DNA of 5,900 bases from NCBI GenBank assembly GCA_004562915.1, contig SFQZ01000130.1:1-5900 (forward strand), in the 5' to 3' direction. Position numbers and translations under genes: made by a program. The notes beneath the pieces were generated by a model. That model had not been told where the DNA came from and made no database searches. It worked only from the letters and a program-made list of their open reading frames with translations. This document shows, in pieces, positions 1 through 5,858 of this stretch. The stretch is from a bacterium (GTDB lineage Bacteria; Bacillota_A; Clostridia; Lachnospirales; Lachnospiraceae). Each line of letters begins with the position of its first letter. The stretch's first letter is position 1.

Positions 1-1
1 T

Positions 2-15
2 TTGAACAAAATCGC
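2..15 (+). repeat. left terminal inverted repeat of the IS91-like element
   Basis: TTGAACAAAATCGC here matches the reverse complement of 2478-2491 (TTGAACAAAGTCGC) at 13 of 14 positions. It contains GAAC (4-7), the target tetranucleotide of IS91 relatives. The element proper might therefore start at base 8, leaving an 8-base repeat, AAAATCGC against AAAGTCGC. TTTGAAC recurs as a direct repeat at 29-35. Confidence 0.6.
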
Positions 16-23
16 TGTGCGAT
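11..23. other. small hairpin at the left end of the IS91-like element
   Basis: ATCGC (11-15) and GCGAT (19-23) form a perfect 5-bp stem with a TGT loop, overlapping the inner part of the left inverted repeat. Subterminal hairpins are typical of HUH-type elements, where they guide end recognition. A role as part of the ter end is an inference. Confidence 0.4.
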
Positions 24-31
24 GGCTGTTT

Positions 32-49
32 GAACTTAAGCAATAGTTC
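32..49. repeat. GAACT/AGTTC inverted repeat near the left end
   Basis: GAACT (32-36) and AGTTC (45-49) can pair across an 8-base spacer just inside the left end. The left arm is part of the second copy of TTTGAAC. It may be a second structural element of the end or a binding site for one of the two recombination proteins. The arms are short enough for chance. Confidence 0.25.
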
Positions 50-199
50 GAGTTTTTCACATAAAAATAACAGTGGTAAACGAGTCCTAAATAATGTATT
101 GTTAAATCACCACAAAATAACATACTTATACGCACAGGATCATCGCCACCACTGCCATGAATAGACTATCATATTTAATCTTTTCCGACAAGCATTTTT

Positions 200-228
200 A
201 TGACATCAATGCACCTCCGATATAAAAT
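200..228 (+). promoter_or_regulatory. probable promoter of the recombinase-transposase pair
   Basis: ATGACA (200-205; 5 of 6 to TTGACA) and TAAAAT (223-228; 5 of 6 to TATAAT) are separated by 17 bases, the ideal sigma-70/sigma-A spacing. They lie about 50 bases upstream of the first start codon. The surrounding leader (about 50-260) is AT-rich and has no open gene, so other promoter-like matches are possible. No operator repeat is evident. Confidence 0.45.
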
Positions 229-266
229 CATTTTTTAATTGTTAAAGAAATTTGCTGATTTTATTT

Positions 267-271
267 GGAGG
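267..271 (+). promoter_or_regulatory. ribosome binding site that fixes the recombinase start
   Basis: GGAGG lies 8 bases before the ATG at 280. The frame also opens with a TTG at 265, but that codon overlaps this Shine-Dalgarno sequence, so the ATG at 280 is the real start. Confidence 0.85.
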
Positions 272-279
272 ATGCTAAA

Positions 280-1155
280 ATGAATGAAAAATATCTTTTT
301 AAATTACAGCAGGATATGCTGTTAAAAAACTTTGCCCCTAACACCTGCCAGGATTATTATCGTTTTGTTAAAAAATTTCTGGAATTCACCGGCAAAGATG
401 CCATGTCTATTACCTATGCAGATATTCGTAAATTTATCTTTTTTATGAAGGATATTGAAAATAAAAAACCTTCTACTATTAATCTTTATACGGCTGCAGT
501 CAGATTCTTCTTTGAATATACCCTTGGTTATGTATGGGATTCTAAAAAGATTCCAAAAATGAAACGCGACCGCACACTTCCTGTTATCCTTACAAGAGAA
601 CAGGTAAATCAGCTGATTGATTCCATGGATAATTATAAGCATAAGGCAATTACGGCAACCATGTATTCATCAGGACTCAGAGTAAGTGAAGTGTGCCATC
701 TTCGATATGAGGATATACGCCGAAAGCAAAAAATGATCCATGTTCCGCTTTCTAAAAATCGGCAGGACAGATATACAATCTTAAGCGATAGGAATCTGGA
801 AATTCTTACTGAATATTGGTACCGTTTTGACCGTCCAAGGGAATGGCTCTTCCCAAGCCAGGTACGAAGGGATCAACCACTTACAACCTCAACCGTTGAA
901 TTGTTTATAAAAAACCATGCGAAAAACTTAGGCCTCCCGGAGGGCGTAACTCCCCATACAATGAGACACTGTTTTGCATGTCATGCCCTGGAAAATGGTG
1001 TCAGCCATACATTTATTCAACAGCTTCTTGGTCATCGTAGTCCTAACTCCACCGATGTTTATCTTCAGATGACGTCGAAGGCCCTTATGGGAATCCAAAG
1101 TCCATTTGATACCTACAAAGTAAGGGAGCAGGAGGATAACTGCAATGGTGAATAA
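280..1155 (+). CDS. tyrosine recombinase/integrase of the IS91-like element
   Basis: This 291-residue protein is a XerC/D-like tyrosine recombinase, which cuts and rejoins DNA through a covalent 3'-phosphotyrosine. Residues about 1-90 form the N-terminal SAM-like core-binding domain, and about 100-275 the catalytic domain. The catalytic set looks complete: Arg134 in SSGLRVSE, Lys159, His226-x-x-Arg229 in HTMRH, His252 in LLGHRS and nucleophile Tyr261 in DVYLQ. The length is normal for a compact Xer/integron-type enzyme. The start is set by GGAGG 8 bases upstream. The gene ends 11 bases inside the transposase gene, so the two are probably co-transcribed and translationally coupled. Such a gene upstream of the transposase is known in some IS91-family elements, but its role there is not established. 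It could resolve transposition intermediates or circularise the element (inference). It is distinct in sequence from the three minus-strand recombinases, so it is not a fourth RIT member. Confidence 0.93.
   Translation: MNEKYLFKLQQDMLLKNFAPNTCQDYYRFVKKFLEFTGKDAMSITYADIRKFIFFMKDIENKKPSTINLYTAAVRFFFEYTLGYVWDSKKIPKMKRDRTLPVILTREQVNQLIDSMDNYKHKAITATMYSSGLRVSEVCHLRYEDIRRKQKMIHVPLSKNRQDRYTILSDRNLEILTEYWYRFDRPREWLFPSQVRRDQPLTTSTVELFIKNHAKNLGLPEGVTPHTMRHCFACHALENGVSHTFIQQLLGHRSPNSTDVYLQMTSKALMGIQSPFDTYKVREQEDNCNGE
1130..1135 (+). promoter_or_regulatory. ribosome binding site of the transposase gene
   Basis: AGGAGG lies 9 bases before the ATG at 1145 and inside the 3' end of the recombinase gene. It supports this start and independent or coupled re-initiation of translation. 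Confidence 0.8.
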
Positions 1156-2314
1156 CCCTAACATGCAGGATGTCCTGAATAAATTTTACCCCAAGTACCT
1201 GGAAACATATACACCAAATGAACGGCAGGCAAAAGCGGTACATCATATCATTAACTGTAAAACTGGTGCATATGGTGCAAATATCTCAATGTGCAACAAA
1301 TGTGGCCATATTCAATATCATAATAATTCCTGTCGTGACAGATCCTGTCCGATGTGTCAGGCTATTTCTAATGAACTTTGGGTAGACGCACAGAACGAGC
1401 ATGTTCTGGATATAGATTATTATCATTTGGTCTTTACGGTTCCAAGCGAATTAAATTCTTTGATATATTGTAACCAGAAAGAACTATATTCCCTGTTTTT
1501 TCAAAGTGTATCTGAAACAGTGATAGAATTATCAGAAAATCCGGCACATATGGGAGGTACACCTGGTTTTATCAGCATTATGCACACATGGGGTTCCAAT
1601 CTTTCCTTCCATCCCCATCTTCATGTGTTATCAACTAGCGGCGGTTTAGATGGAAATCGTAACTGGCACCAGAAAAATGACGGATTTTTTCTTCCCGGAA
1701 AGGCAATGGCAATGCTGTTCAAAGGAAAATATATGTCTGGTCTTAAAAAACTTCACGATTCTGGGAAACTCTGTTACGAAGGTGGTGCTAAAAAATACCA
1801 CAATCAGTATGAGTATCAGGAGTTGTTGAATATCTGCTATGAAAAACACTGGGTTACAGATATCCGGGAATCTTTTGCGGGCGCAGAAACGGTAATGCAT
1901 TATCTGGGACGTTACACACATCGGATAGCAATCAGCAACCGCCGTATCCTCCGTATGGATGAAAGTACCGTGACTATCAGGGTAAAGGATTATAAAAGAA
2001 ACGGTGAATGGAAGGAATTAACTCTGGATGGAGTAGAATTCGTCCGCCGTTTTCTTATGCATGTTCCTCCGAAAGGATTTGTGAGGATTCGTCACTATGG
2101 TCTCATCAGCAACCATAACAAGCGAAAGCTGATTCCGATATGCAGAAACCTGATCGGTTGTCGTGAGTTTCTGAGACGATTCAGGAAGGATGACAAAGTA
2201 CAGGCAATCAGAGTACTGTATAAAAAAGATGTCACTGTATGTCCTTGTTGTGGAGGCACAGTGTCATATGAAGTATGTTCCAGATATGTGACGCGTCGAA
2301 AAAGCAGTGCCTAA
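1145..2314 (+). CDS. tnpA: IS91-family HUH transposase
   Basis: This 389-residue protein is a Y2 transposase of the IS91/IS801/ISCR type, which nicks one DNA strand and links to its 5' end during rolling-circle-like transposition. An N-terminal zinc-binding domain is visible at residues 50-71 (Cys50, Cys53, Cys63, Cys68, Cys71, in CNKCG and CRDRSCPMC). The metal-binding HUH motif is at 156-160 (HPHLH). The two-tyrosine motif is Tyr253 and Tyr257 in YLGRYTHR, followed by the ISNRRI segment usual in the family. A C-terminal CPCCGG (366-371) resembles half of a zinc ribbon. Length is near the family norm of roughly 400, and no internal stop or frameshift is seen, so the enzyme looks intact. AGGAGG 9 bases upstream supports the start, and the 11-base overlap ties it to the recombinase gene. 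The extreme C-terminus (about 372-389) is basic and unremarkable. No terminator lies inside the element's tail. Confidence 0.96.
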   Translation: MVNNPNMQDVLNKFYPKYLETYTPNERQAKAVHHIINCKTGAYGANISMCNKCGHIQYHNNSCRDRSCPMCQAISNELWVDAQNEHVLDIDYYHLVFTVPSELNSLIYCNQKELYSLFFQSVSETVIELSENPAHMGGTPGFISIMHTWGSNLSFHPHLHVLSTSGGLDGNRNWHQKNDGFFLPGKAMAMLFKGKYMSGLKKLHDSGKLCYEGGAKKYHNQYEYQELLNICYEKHWVTDIRESFAGAETVMHYLGRYTHRIAISNRRILRMDESTVTIRVKDYKRNGEWKELTLDGVEFVRRFLMHVPPKGFVRIRHYGLISNHNKRKLIPICRNLIGCREFLRRFRKDDKVQAIRVLYKKDVTVCPCCGGTVSYEVCSRYVTRRKSSA

Positions 2315-2462
2315 TCTGTACAGAAACCAAATATGACGTTCAAAAAACTGGGGTAAGGGGAAGTATGCCCAAAATCCAAAAAGAGCCAGAATATACAACT
2401 ACCTCCATGTTTTAATGTTATTTCAATTTCCTTCCAAAAAACGGAAGAATGAGGTGTTGAAA

Positions 2463-2476
2463 TCCCATATACGGGA
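2463..2476. other. hairpin just inside the right end of the IS91-like element
   Basis: TCCC (2463-2466) and GGGA (2473-2476) form a 4-bp stem with a 6-base loop. It lies 9 bases before GTTC (2486-2489). In IS91 and Helitron-type elements a hairpin shortly upstream of the cleavage point is typical, so this may be part of the ori end. The stem is short and the assignment is an inference. Confidence 0.35.
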
Positions 2477-2477
2477 C

Positions 2478-2491
2478 GCGACTTTGTTCAA
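2478..2491 (-). repeat. right terminal inverted repeat of the IS91-like element
   Basis: GCGACTTTGTTCAA is the inverted partner of 2-15, with one mismatch. GTTC at 2486-2489 reads GAAC on the other strand, matching the IS91-family target tetranucleotide. The element may therefore end at 2485, with GTTC being flanking target. By family convention this side, downstream of the transposase, would be the ori end. Confidence 0.6.
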
Positions 2492-2513
2492 TTCGGAAAA
2501 ACCAAAAGTGTGC

Positions 2514-2549
2514 TGAATAAGAGGGCACCGAAAGTTGCCCTCTTATTCA
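2514..2549. terminator. strong bidirectional terminator-like hairpin between convergent genes
   Basis: TGAATAAGAGGGCA (2514-2527) and TGCCCTCTTATTCA (2536-2549) form a perfect 14-bp stem with an 8-base loop. The GC-rich core GAGGGCA/TGCCCTC is flanked by A-rich DNA on one side and T-rich DNA on the other. Read in either direction it resembles a rho-independent terminator, although the T-run is broken (TTATTC). It sits 28 bases past the ritC stop and about 200 bases past the transposase stop, so it fits best as the terminator of the minus-strand operon. It could instead be part of the RIT element's end, since RIT elements are known to be flanked by inverted repeats. Confidence 0.7.
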
Positions 2550-2576
2550 ACCCACCTTCGGTTCTTTCCTTAGAAA

Positions 2577-3599
2577 TTATCTTAAACCACAGATACGTGC
2601 CATTTCAGCTTCATTATCTGGCCATAATGGCTTCTCATCACTTTCCAGATCACCTGATTCCATCACTTTACGCATCATATCAACTGAAGGGACTGCGTAA
2701 ATACGTGTTGTTTCAGTTGAGGAATGCCCCAGTATACGGGAAACAAGTTCAAGTTCTGTTCCATCCTGATACAGATTGGTTGCCCTGGTCCTGCGGAACA
2801 TATGGGGATAGCATCGTTCCGGGAGATCCGGATACTCTGAGCGGATCTGAGCTGCATATTTTTTGATGATACGCTCAACATTTCCAACTGACATCCTGTC
2901 TTTGTGACCCTTGATCACTGTATAGATCAGCGGAGCATTAGGCTCTATCACTTCATGGTAAACTTTTAAATAGTTCTTCAGATGATCAGCGGTCTTATCT
3001 GTGATCGCAACGATCCTTTCTTTATCACCTTTTCCATAAATCCGAAGATACGGTATGTCGGCCTCCAGATTTACAGAAGATACATTCATAGACAATAATT
3101 CGGAAACCCTGACAGCAGAGTCATAAAGCAATATCAGGATCAGTCTGTCCCTTCGGCCTATCTTAGTATCCGGCGGAGCAGAGAGCAGTGCCTTAAGGGC
3201 ATTATCAGGGATGACTTCACGTGTCAGCTTTGGTACTTTAAGAAAAGGAACTCTGGAAGCTGTGAGAGCTACTGACTGTAACGATATATCACAATCAGCA
3301 ACATACCAGAGATAAGCTCTGATCGCAGCAAGCCTGTTATTACAAGTGGTTTCGCTGTTACCGTTTTTATGCAGGAACTCAATGTATGATAACAGAAAAT
3401 CATGTGTACAATCCTCAAAGCCAAAGGTACGAAGTGATAAATTCATAGTATCGGTTATATATCTTCTGAACACGGTCAAAGCATCGCGGTAGGTTTCTAT
3501 TGTATTCCGGCTTTTCAATGACTGGTCAGGCAGGTAATGCTCAAGAAAATCCAGTGTTTTTGAGAAAAACAGTATCTTTTCCGCTTTTTTTCTACTCAT
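2577..3599 (-). CDS. ritC: RIT element tyrosine recombinase, third gene
   Basis: This 340-residue tyrosine recombinase is the third gene of the trio. The N-terminal SAM-like domain spans about 10-110 and the catalytic domain about 125-310. Catalytic residues are Arg164 (in SAVRVSELL, with Ala-Val where Gly-Leu is usual), Lys190 in GKGDKER, His266-x-x-Arg269 in HMFRRTRAT, His292 in LGHSS and Tyr301 in RIYAV. A charged tail of about 39 residues follows the tyrosine. The start codon at 3599 overlaps the ritB stop by 8 bases (ATGAGTAG), and GGAGGTGA lies 6 bases upstream, so translation is probably coupled to ritB. Of the three it looks most like a classical XerC/D enzyme. It probably acts with the other two on the ends of the RIT element (family-based inference). 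Assigning the C position rests on gene order. Confidence 0.9.
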   Translation of the reverse strand: MSRKKAEKILFFSKTLDFLEHYLPDQSLKSRNTIETYRDALTVFRRYITDTMNLSLRTFGFEDCTHDFLLSYIEFLHKNGNSETTCNNRLAAIRAYLWYVADCDISLQSVALTASRVPFLKVPKLTREVIPDNALKALLSAPPDTKIGRRDRLILILLYDSAVRVSELLSMNVSSVNLEADIPYLRIYGKGDKERIVAITDKTADHLKNYLKVYHEVIEPNAPLIYTVIKGHKDRMSVGNVERIIKKYAAQIRSEYPDLPERCYPHMFRRTRATNLYQDGTELELVSRILGHSSTETTRIYAVPSVDMMRKVMESGDLESDEKPLWPDNEAEMARICGLR

Positions 3600-4575
3600 G
3601 GTCAGTCACCTCCGGGATAACGAAACCTGAAGTTTTGTCCCTGTCTCTGATGATCCGGAAAGCTTCGCTGACCTGATGGTAATAATAAAAAGTATCATCC
3701 GTACTCTGATGTCCCAGATACCGGCTCAGAAATGGAAGCATTTCCTTAAGTGCGACACCTTCTTCCATCCAGAGATTCATCCTTTTTACTACAAAGCTAT
3801 GTCTGAGGCAGTGAACAGTAGGAGTTTTGTCACATCCTTCTGCATATGGTGTTGCATTCCATGCCCTGCGAAATGCTGCGTTTATAGTGACAGAACACAG
3901 GCAGTTGCCCGGTTCTCTTGCAGGGAAAACCCATTCTGATACGCATCCATGATGATCATTCAGTATCGTCTTATATTCCTTCATTAACACAGCAAGATCA
4001 TCTGACATATATATTAGCCTGTCTTTATGACCTTTTGACTGCATGATTTTTAATGTTCCCGCTTCAAGATCTGCATCACTCCACTTCAGTTTTCTCGCTT
4101 CTGAAATACGCAGGCCACAACAATAGATCAATCTGAAGATCACTTTATACTCTGTAGACAGACGCAAAAACGAGGGCACTTTTATCTCCGGAGAATAACT
4201 GTCGATTTCATGAAAGAATGCTGATATTTCATCATCTGACAAGACATGCACCAGTCTTTTTTCACATTTATAAAAATTCGACGGGATATATGCTTCCTCA
4301 CCGAGGGAGATCATGAATAACGCAAACTGACGGATTATAGAAGTACGTGCTGAACAGGTAGATAATGCTTCTCCTTCACGCAATGCCCCCCATTTTTTGA
4401 CCAGTTCCCTGCTGAGATATGGCTGTATAACGGATTCTTTTACACAAAAATCGTCAAAATGTTTCAGTTTCCATTCTTCAGTTTCATAAGTGAATCCAAC
4501 AGACCGCTTTTCCTGTAGAAACTGTTTAATATACGGAGCAAAACAGCTTTGATATTCATATCCGAGGATCTTCAT
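3592..4575 (-). CDS. ritB: RIT element tyrosine recombinase, second gene
   Basis: This 327-residue tyrosine recombinase is the middle gene. The N-terminal DNA-binding domain spans about 10-100 and the catalytic domain about 110-310. Catalytic residues are Arg156 in CCGLRISEARKL, Lys181 in SKGHKDR, His255-x-x-Arg258 in HCLRHSF, His289 in YLGHQS, and a tyrosine in the run Tyr297-Tyr298-Tyr299. Tyr298 is the best-aligned nucleophile, 9 residues after His289. The frame is open to a further ATG at 4626, but the start chosen is the ATG at 4575. It overlaps the ritA stop as TAATG and has AGGAGGT 5 bases upstream, while the upstream ATG lies deep in ritA. About 15 residues separate the conserved histidine helix from Gly288-His289, consistent with the RitB/TnpA-like group. 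The gene is intact, and its job is inferred from the trio context. Confidence 0.9.
   Translation of the reverse strand: MKILGYEYQSCFAPYIKQFLQEKRSVGFTYETEEWKLKHFDDFCVKESVIQPYLSRELVKKWGALREGEALSTCSARTSIIRQFALFMISLGEEAYIPSNFYKCEKRLVHVLSDDEISAFFHEIDSYSPEIKVPSFLRLSTEYKVIFRLIYCCGLRISEARKLKWSDADLEAGTLKIMQSKGHKDRLIYMSDDLAVLMKEYKTILNDHHGCVSEWVFPAREPGNCLCSVTINAAFRRAWNATPYAEGCDKTPTVHCLRHSFVVKRMNLWMEEGVALKEMLPFLSRYLGHQSTDDTFYYYHQVSEAFRIIRDRDKTSGFVIPEVTDHE
3606..3613 (-). promoter_or_regulatory. ribosome binding site of ritC
   Basis: GGAGGTGA on the minus strand lies 6 bases upstream of the ritC ATG (3599), inside the 3' end of ritB. It supports the overlapping start. Confidence 0.8.
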
Positions 4576-5858
4576 TACAGACCTCCTTCCAGCATCAGTC
4601 CGATGTCTGACAATGATAATCCGCATTTACTGCTTCTTTCATCATCCAGAAGAAGGTATTTCATTACGCTTGTCGGATCACGATGACCAAGTGCATCCAT
4701 TACATCATCGATGCCGGCATGATTTTTCAGCAGATTTGTAGCAAAAGTCCTGCGTGTCACATGAAAACCGCCGCCCTTTACATCATTTCTTTCGGGCAGG
4801 ATACGGTAAAGTGCTCTGGTACATACTTTACCAGTCAATCTTCCATACGGGGCTTTGGATCTTACAAAAATAAAATCGCTTTCTGCATCAGGTCTGCCAT
4901 ATTTCAGGTATGAATAGATAGCATTTCCCACTTCAACAGGCATTGGAAGAGTGATCTGTGTTTTAGTTTTTTTCATGATGATTGAGATCTGGCATTTCTT
5001 CCAGTCGATATCCTGAAAACGGAGTGCCAGGATATCATAGGCCCTCAGTCCTGTTTTTAGGCCAAGCAAAACAATGGCAATATCGCGAAGTTCTACAGGG
5101 GCATTATGGGTCAGCCGGTACTCCTGGATCCTCTGAATCTGTTCATCGGACAAAACATCAATGATCTTATCTACGGGTGCACTTCCTGATATAAGACATT
5201 GATCCAGACCATGTCTTTCTGTATATCGATGTTCCTCAAGATAGCGTAGGAAGGCTCTCACAATTACAAAGCGGGTGGCACGGCCTTTAAATGTGGAATG
5301 TTTATCCTGGATTGAGAATTCTTTGATTATCTCTGGAGAAATCTGTTTAAAACTGTCATACCCATGATCAATCAAAAACAGACAAAAGCTTGCACAGGAA
5401 CATCGATAAGATTTAAGTGTACCGCTTTCGCGATATTCACGTTTTTTCTGTTCTAAAAGACCTGCGACGGCTTCCTTACACCATTCAGGGAGTTCATCAT
5501 ATATGGTAGGAATGTATTTATATTTCCCGCCCGGGTGGATATCGCCGCTAAGAAGATATTCATTACAAAAACTCAGAACTCTTCTCCAGTGAAGCCAGGA
5601 AGTTCCCAGTGTATTTTTTACCTCAGAGAACCATATCCAAACGATATCCGGATGATAACCAAGATCATGTATATCCAGAAACAGATAAAAAGCTGTTAAT
5701 GCATGTTTTGCCAGTTTCAAAGTAGTACCGATATATCCATGGGCTTGCAGGCATTCGATAAAAGGCTCAATCTTTCCTTTAAAGTCTTCGGCTGACATAA
5801 TTACATCTATCGTTTTCTGTAAAGCTACTTTATTCTCTGAAGAAAACACATCGATCAA
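4575..5858 (-). CDS. ritA: RIT element tyrosine recombinase, first gene; start uncertain
   Basis: This tyrosine recombinase has at least 427 residues read from a TTG at 5858 and is the first gene of the trio. It carries a long N-terminal part (about 25-225) in two helical halves, the second (about 130-220) being the SAM-like core-binding domain. The catalytic domain spans about 235-415. Catalytic residues are Arg272 in KTGLRAYDILAL, Lys296 or Lys297 in MKKTKTQ, His366-x-x-Arg369 in HVTRRTF, His392 in LGHRDPTS and Tyr401 in VMKYL. The TTG has no clear Shine-Dalgarno sequence, and the frame stays open through all 14 codons to the window edge. The real start may therefore lie beyond 5900. An internal ATG at 5798 also lacks a good ribosome site. 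The stop at 4575-4577 overlaps the ritB start by one base. The catalytic domain and 3' end are intact. Confidence 0.88.
   Translation of the reverse strand: MIDVFSSENKVALQKTIDVIMSAEDFKGKIEPFIECLQAHGYIGTTLKLAKHALTAFYLFLDIHDLGYHPDIVWIWFSEVKNTLGTSWLHWRRVLSFCNEYLLSGDIHPGGKYKYIPTIYDELPEWCKEAVAGLLEQKKREYRESGTLKSYRCSCASFCLFLIDHGYDSFKQISPEIIKEFSIQDKHSTFKGRATRFVIVRAFLRYLEEHRYTERHGLDQCLISGSAPVDKIIDVLSDEQIQRIQEYRLTHNAPVELRDIAIVLLGLKTGLRAYDILALRFQDIDWKKCQISIIMKKTKTQITLPMPVEVGNAIYSYLKYGRPDAESDFIFVRSKAPYGRLTGKVCTRALYRILPERNDVKGGGFHVTRRTFATNLLKNHAGIDDVMDALGHRDPTSVMKYLLLDDERSSKCGLSLSDIGLMLEGGL
4581..4587 (-). promoter_or_regulatory. ribosome binding site that decides the ritB start
   Basis: AGGAGGT on the minus strand lies 5 bases upstream of the ATG at 4575, within the last codons of ritA. 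It favours that ATG over the in-frame ATG at 4626. Confidence 0.85.

Larger units (their letters stand above)
1..2491 (+). mobile_element. IS91-like insertion sequence with an accessory tyrosine recombinase gene
   Basis: The element consists of a short AT-rich leader, a tyrosine recombinase gene, an overlapping IS91-family HUH transposase gene and a noncoding tail, bracketed by inverted repeats at 2-15 and 2478-2491. IS91-family elements are known to move by a rolling-circle-like single-strand mechanism between an ori end and a ter end, next to GAAC or CAAG, without target duplication. A subset is known to carry a phage-integrase-like gene upstream of the transposase, which is the layout seen here. 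The transposase side is firm. The boundaries are inferred from the inverted repeats only, because the window starts at the left repeat and no empty site can be compared. No passenger gene is present. Confidence 0.75.
2315..2576. other. noncoding stretch: right end of the IS91-like element and the gap before the RIT genes
   Basis: No supported gene lies here. In order it contains a 10-base palindrome TCTGTACAGA (2315-2324) directly after the transposase stop, GGGGTAAGGGG (2350-2360), a CTTCC/GGAAG hairpin (2431-2447), the end hairpin (2463-2476), the right inverted repeat (2478-2491) and the strong terminator-like palindrome (2514-2549). Frames here are short and lack start signals. Confidence 0.6.

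Noticed and set aside
265..279. TTG start at 265 for the recombinase
   Set aside because: The codon overlaps the GGAGG that serves the ATG at 280, so ribosomes would start at 280.
322..642. Minus-strand reading frame of 106 codons opposite the recombinase
   Set aside because: It lies antisense within a clear recombinase gene, lacks a ribosome site and has no recognisable domain; it is a coding shadow.
280..1155. Prophage or integron integrase
   Set aside because: No phage genes, attachment site, tRNA or cassette array is present, and the tight overlap with the HUH transposase makes it part of the IS91-like element.
2431..2447. CTTCC/GGAAG hairpin as the transposase terminator
   Set aside because: No T-run follows on either strand and the stem is only 5 bp.
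2510..2866. Plus-strand frame of 118 codons across the terminator palindrome and the ritC 3' end
   Set aside because: It starts inside the hairpin, has no Shine-Dalgarno sequence, and overlaps ritC antisense.
4576..4626. Upstream ATG at 4626 for ritB
   Set aside because: It would force a 52-base overlap with ritA, while the ATG at 4575 has an ideal Shine-Dalgarno sequence and a TAATG junction.
2577..5858. Tn554-type transposon (tnpA-tnpB-tnpC)
   Set aside because: Tn554 has two tyrosine recombinases plus a small third protein, with TnpB over 600 residues. Here all three proteins are full recombinases of about 330-430 residues.
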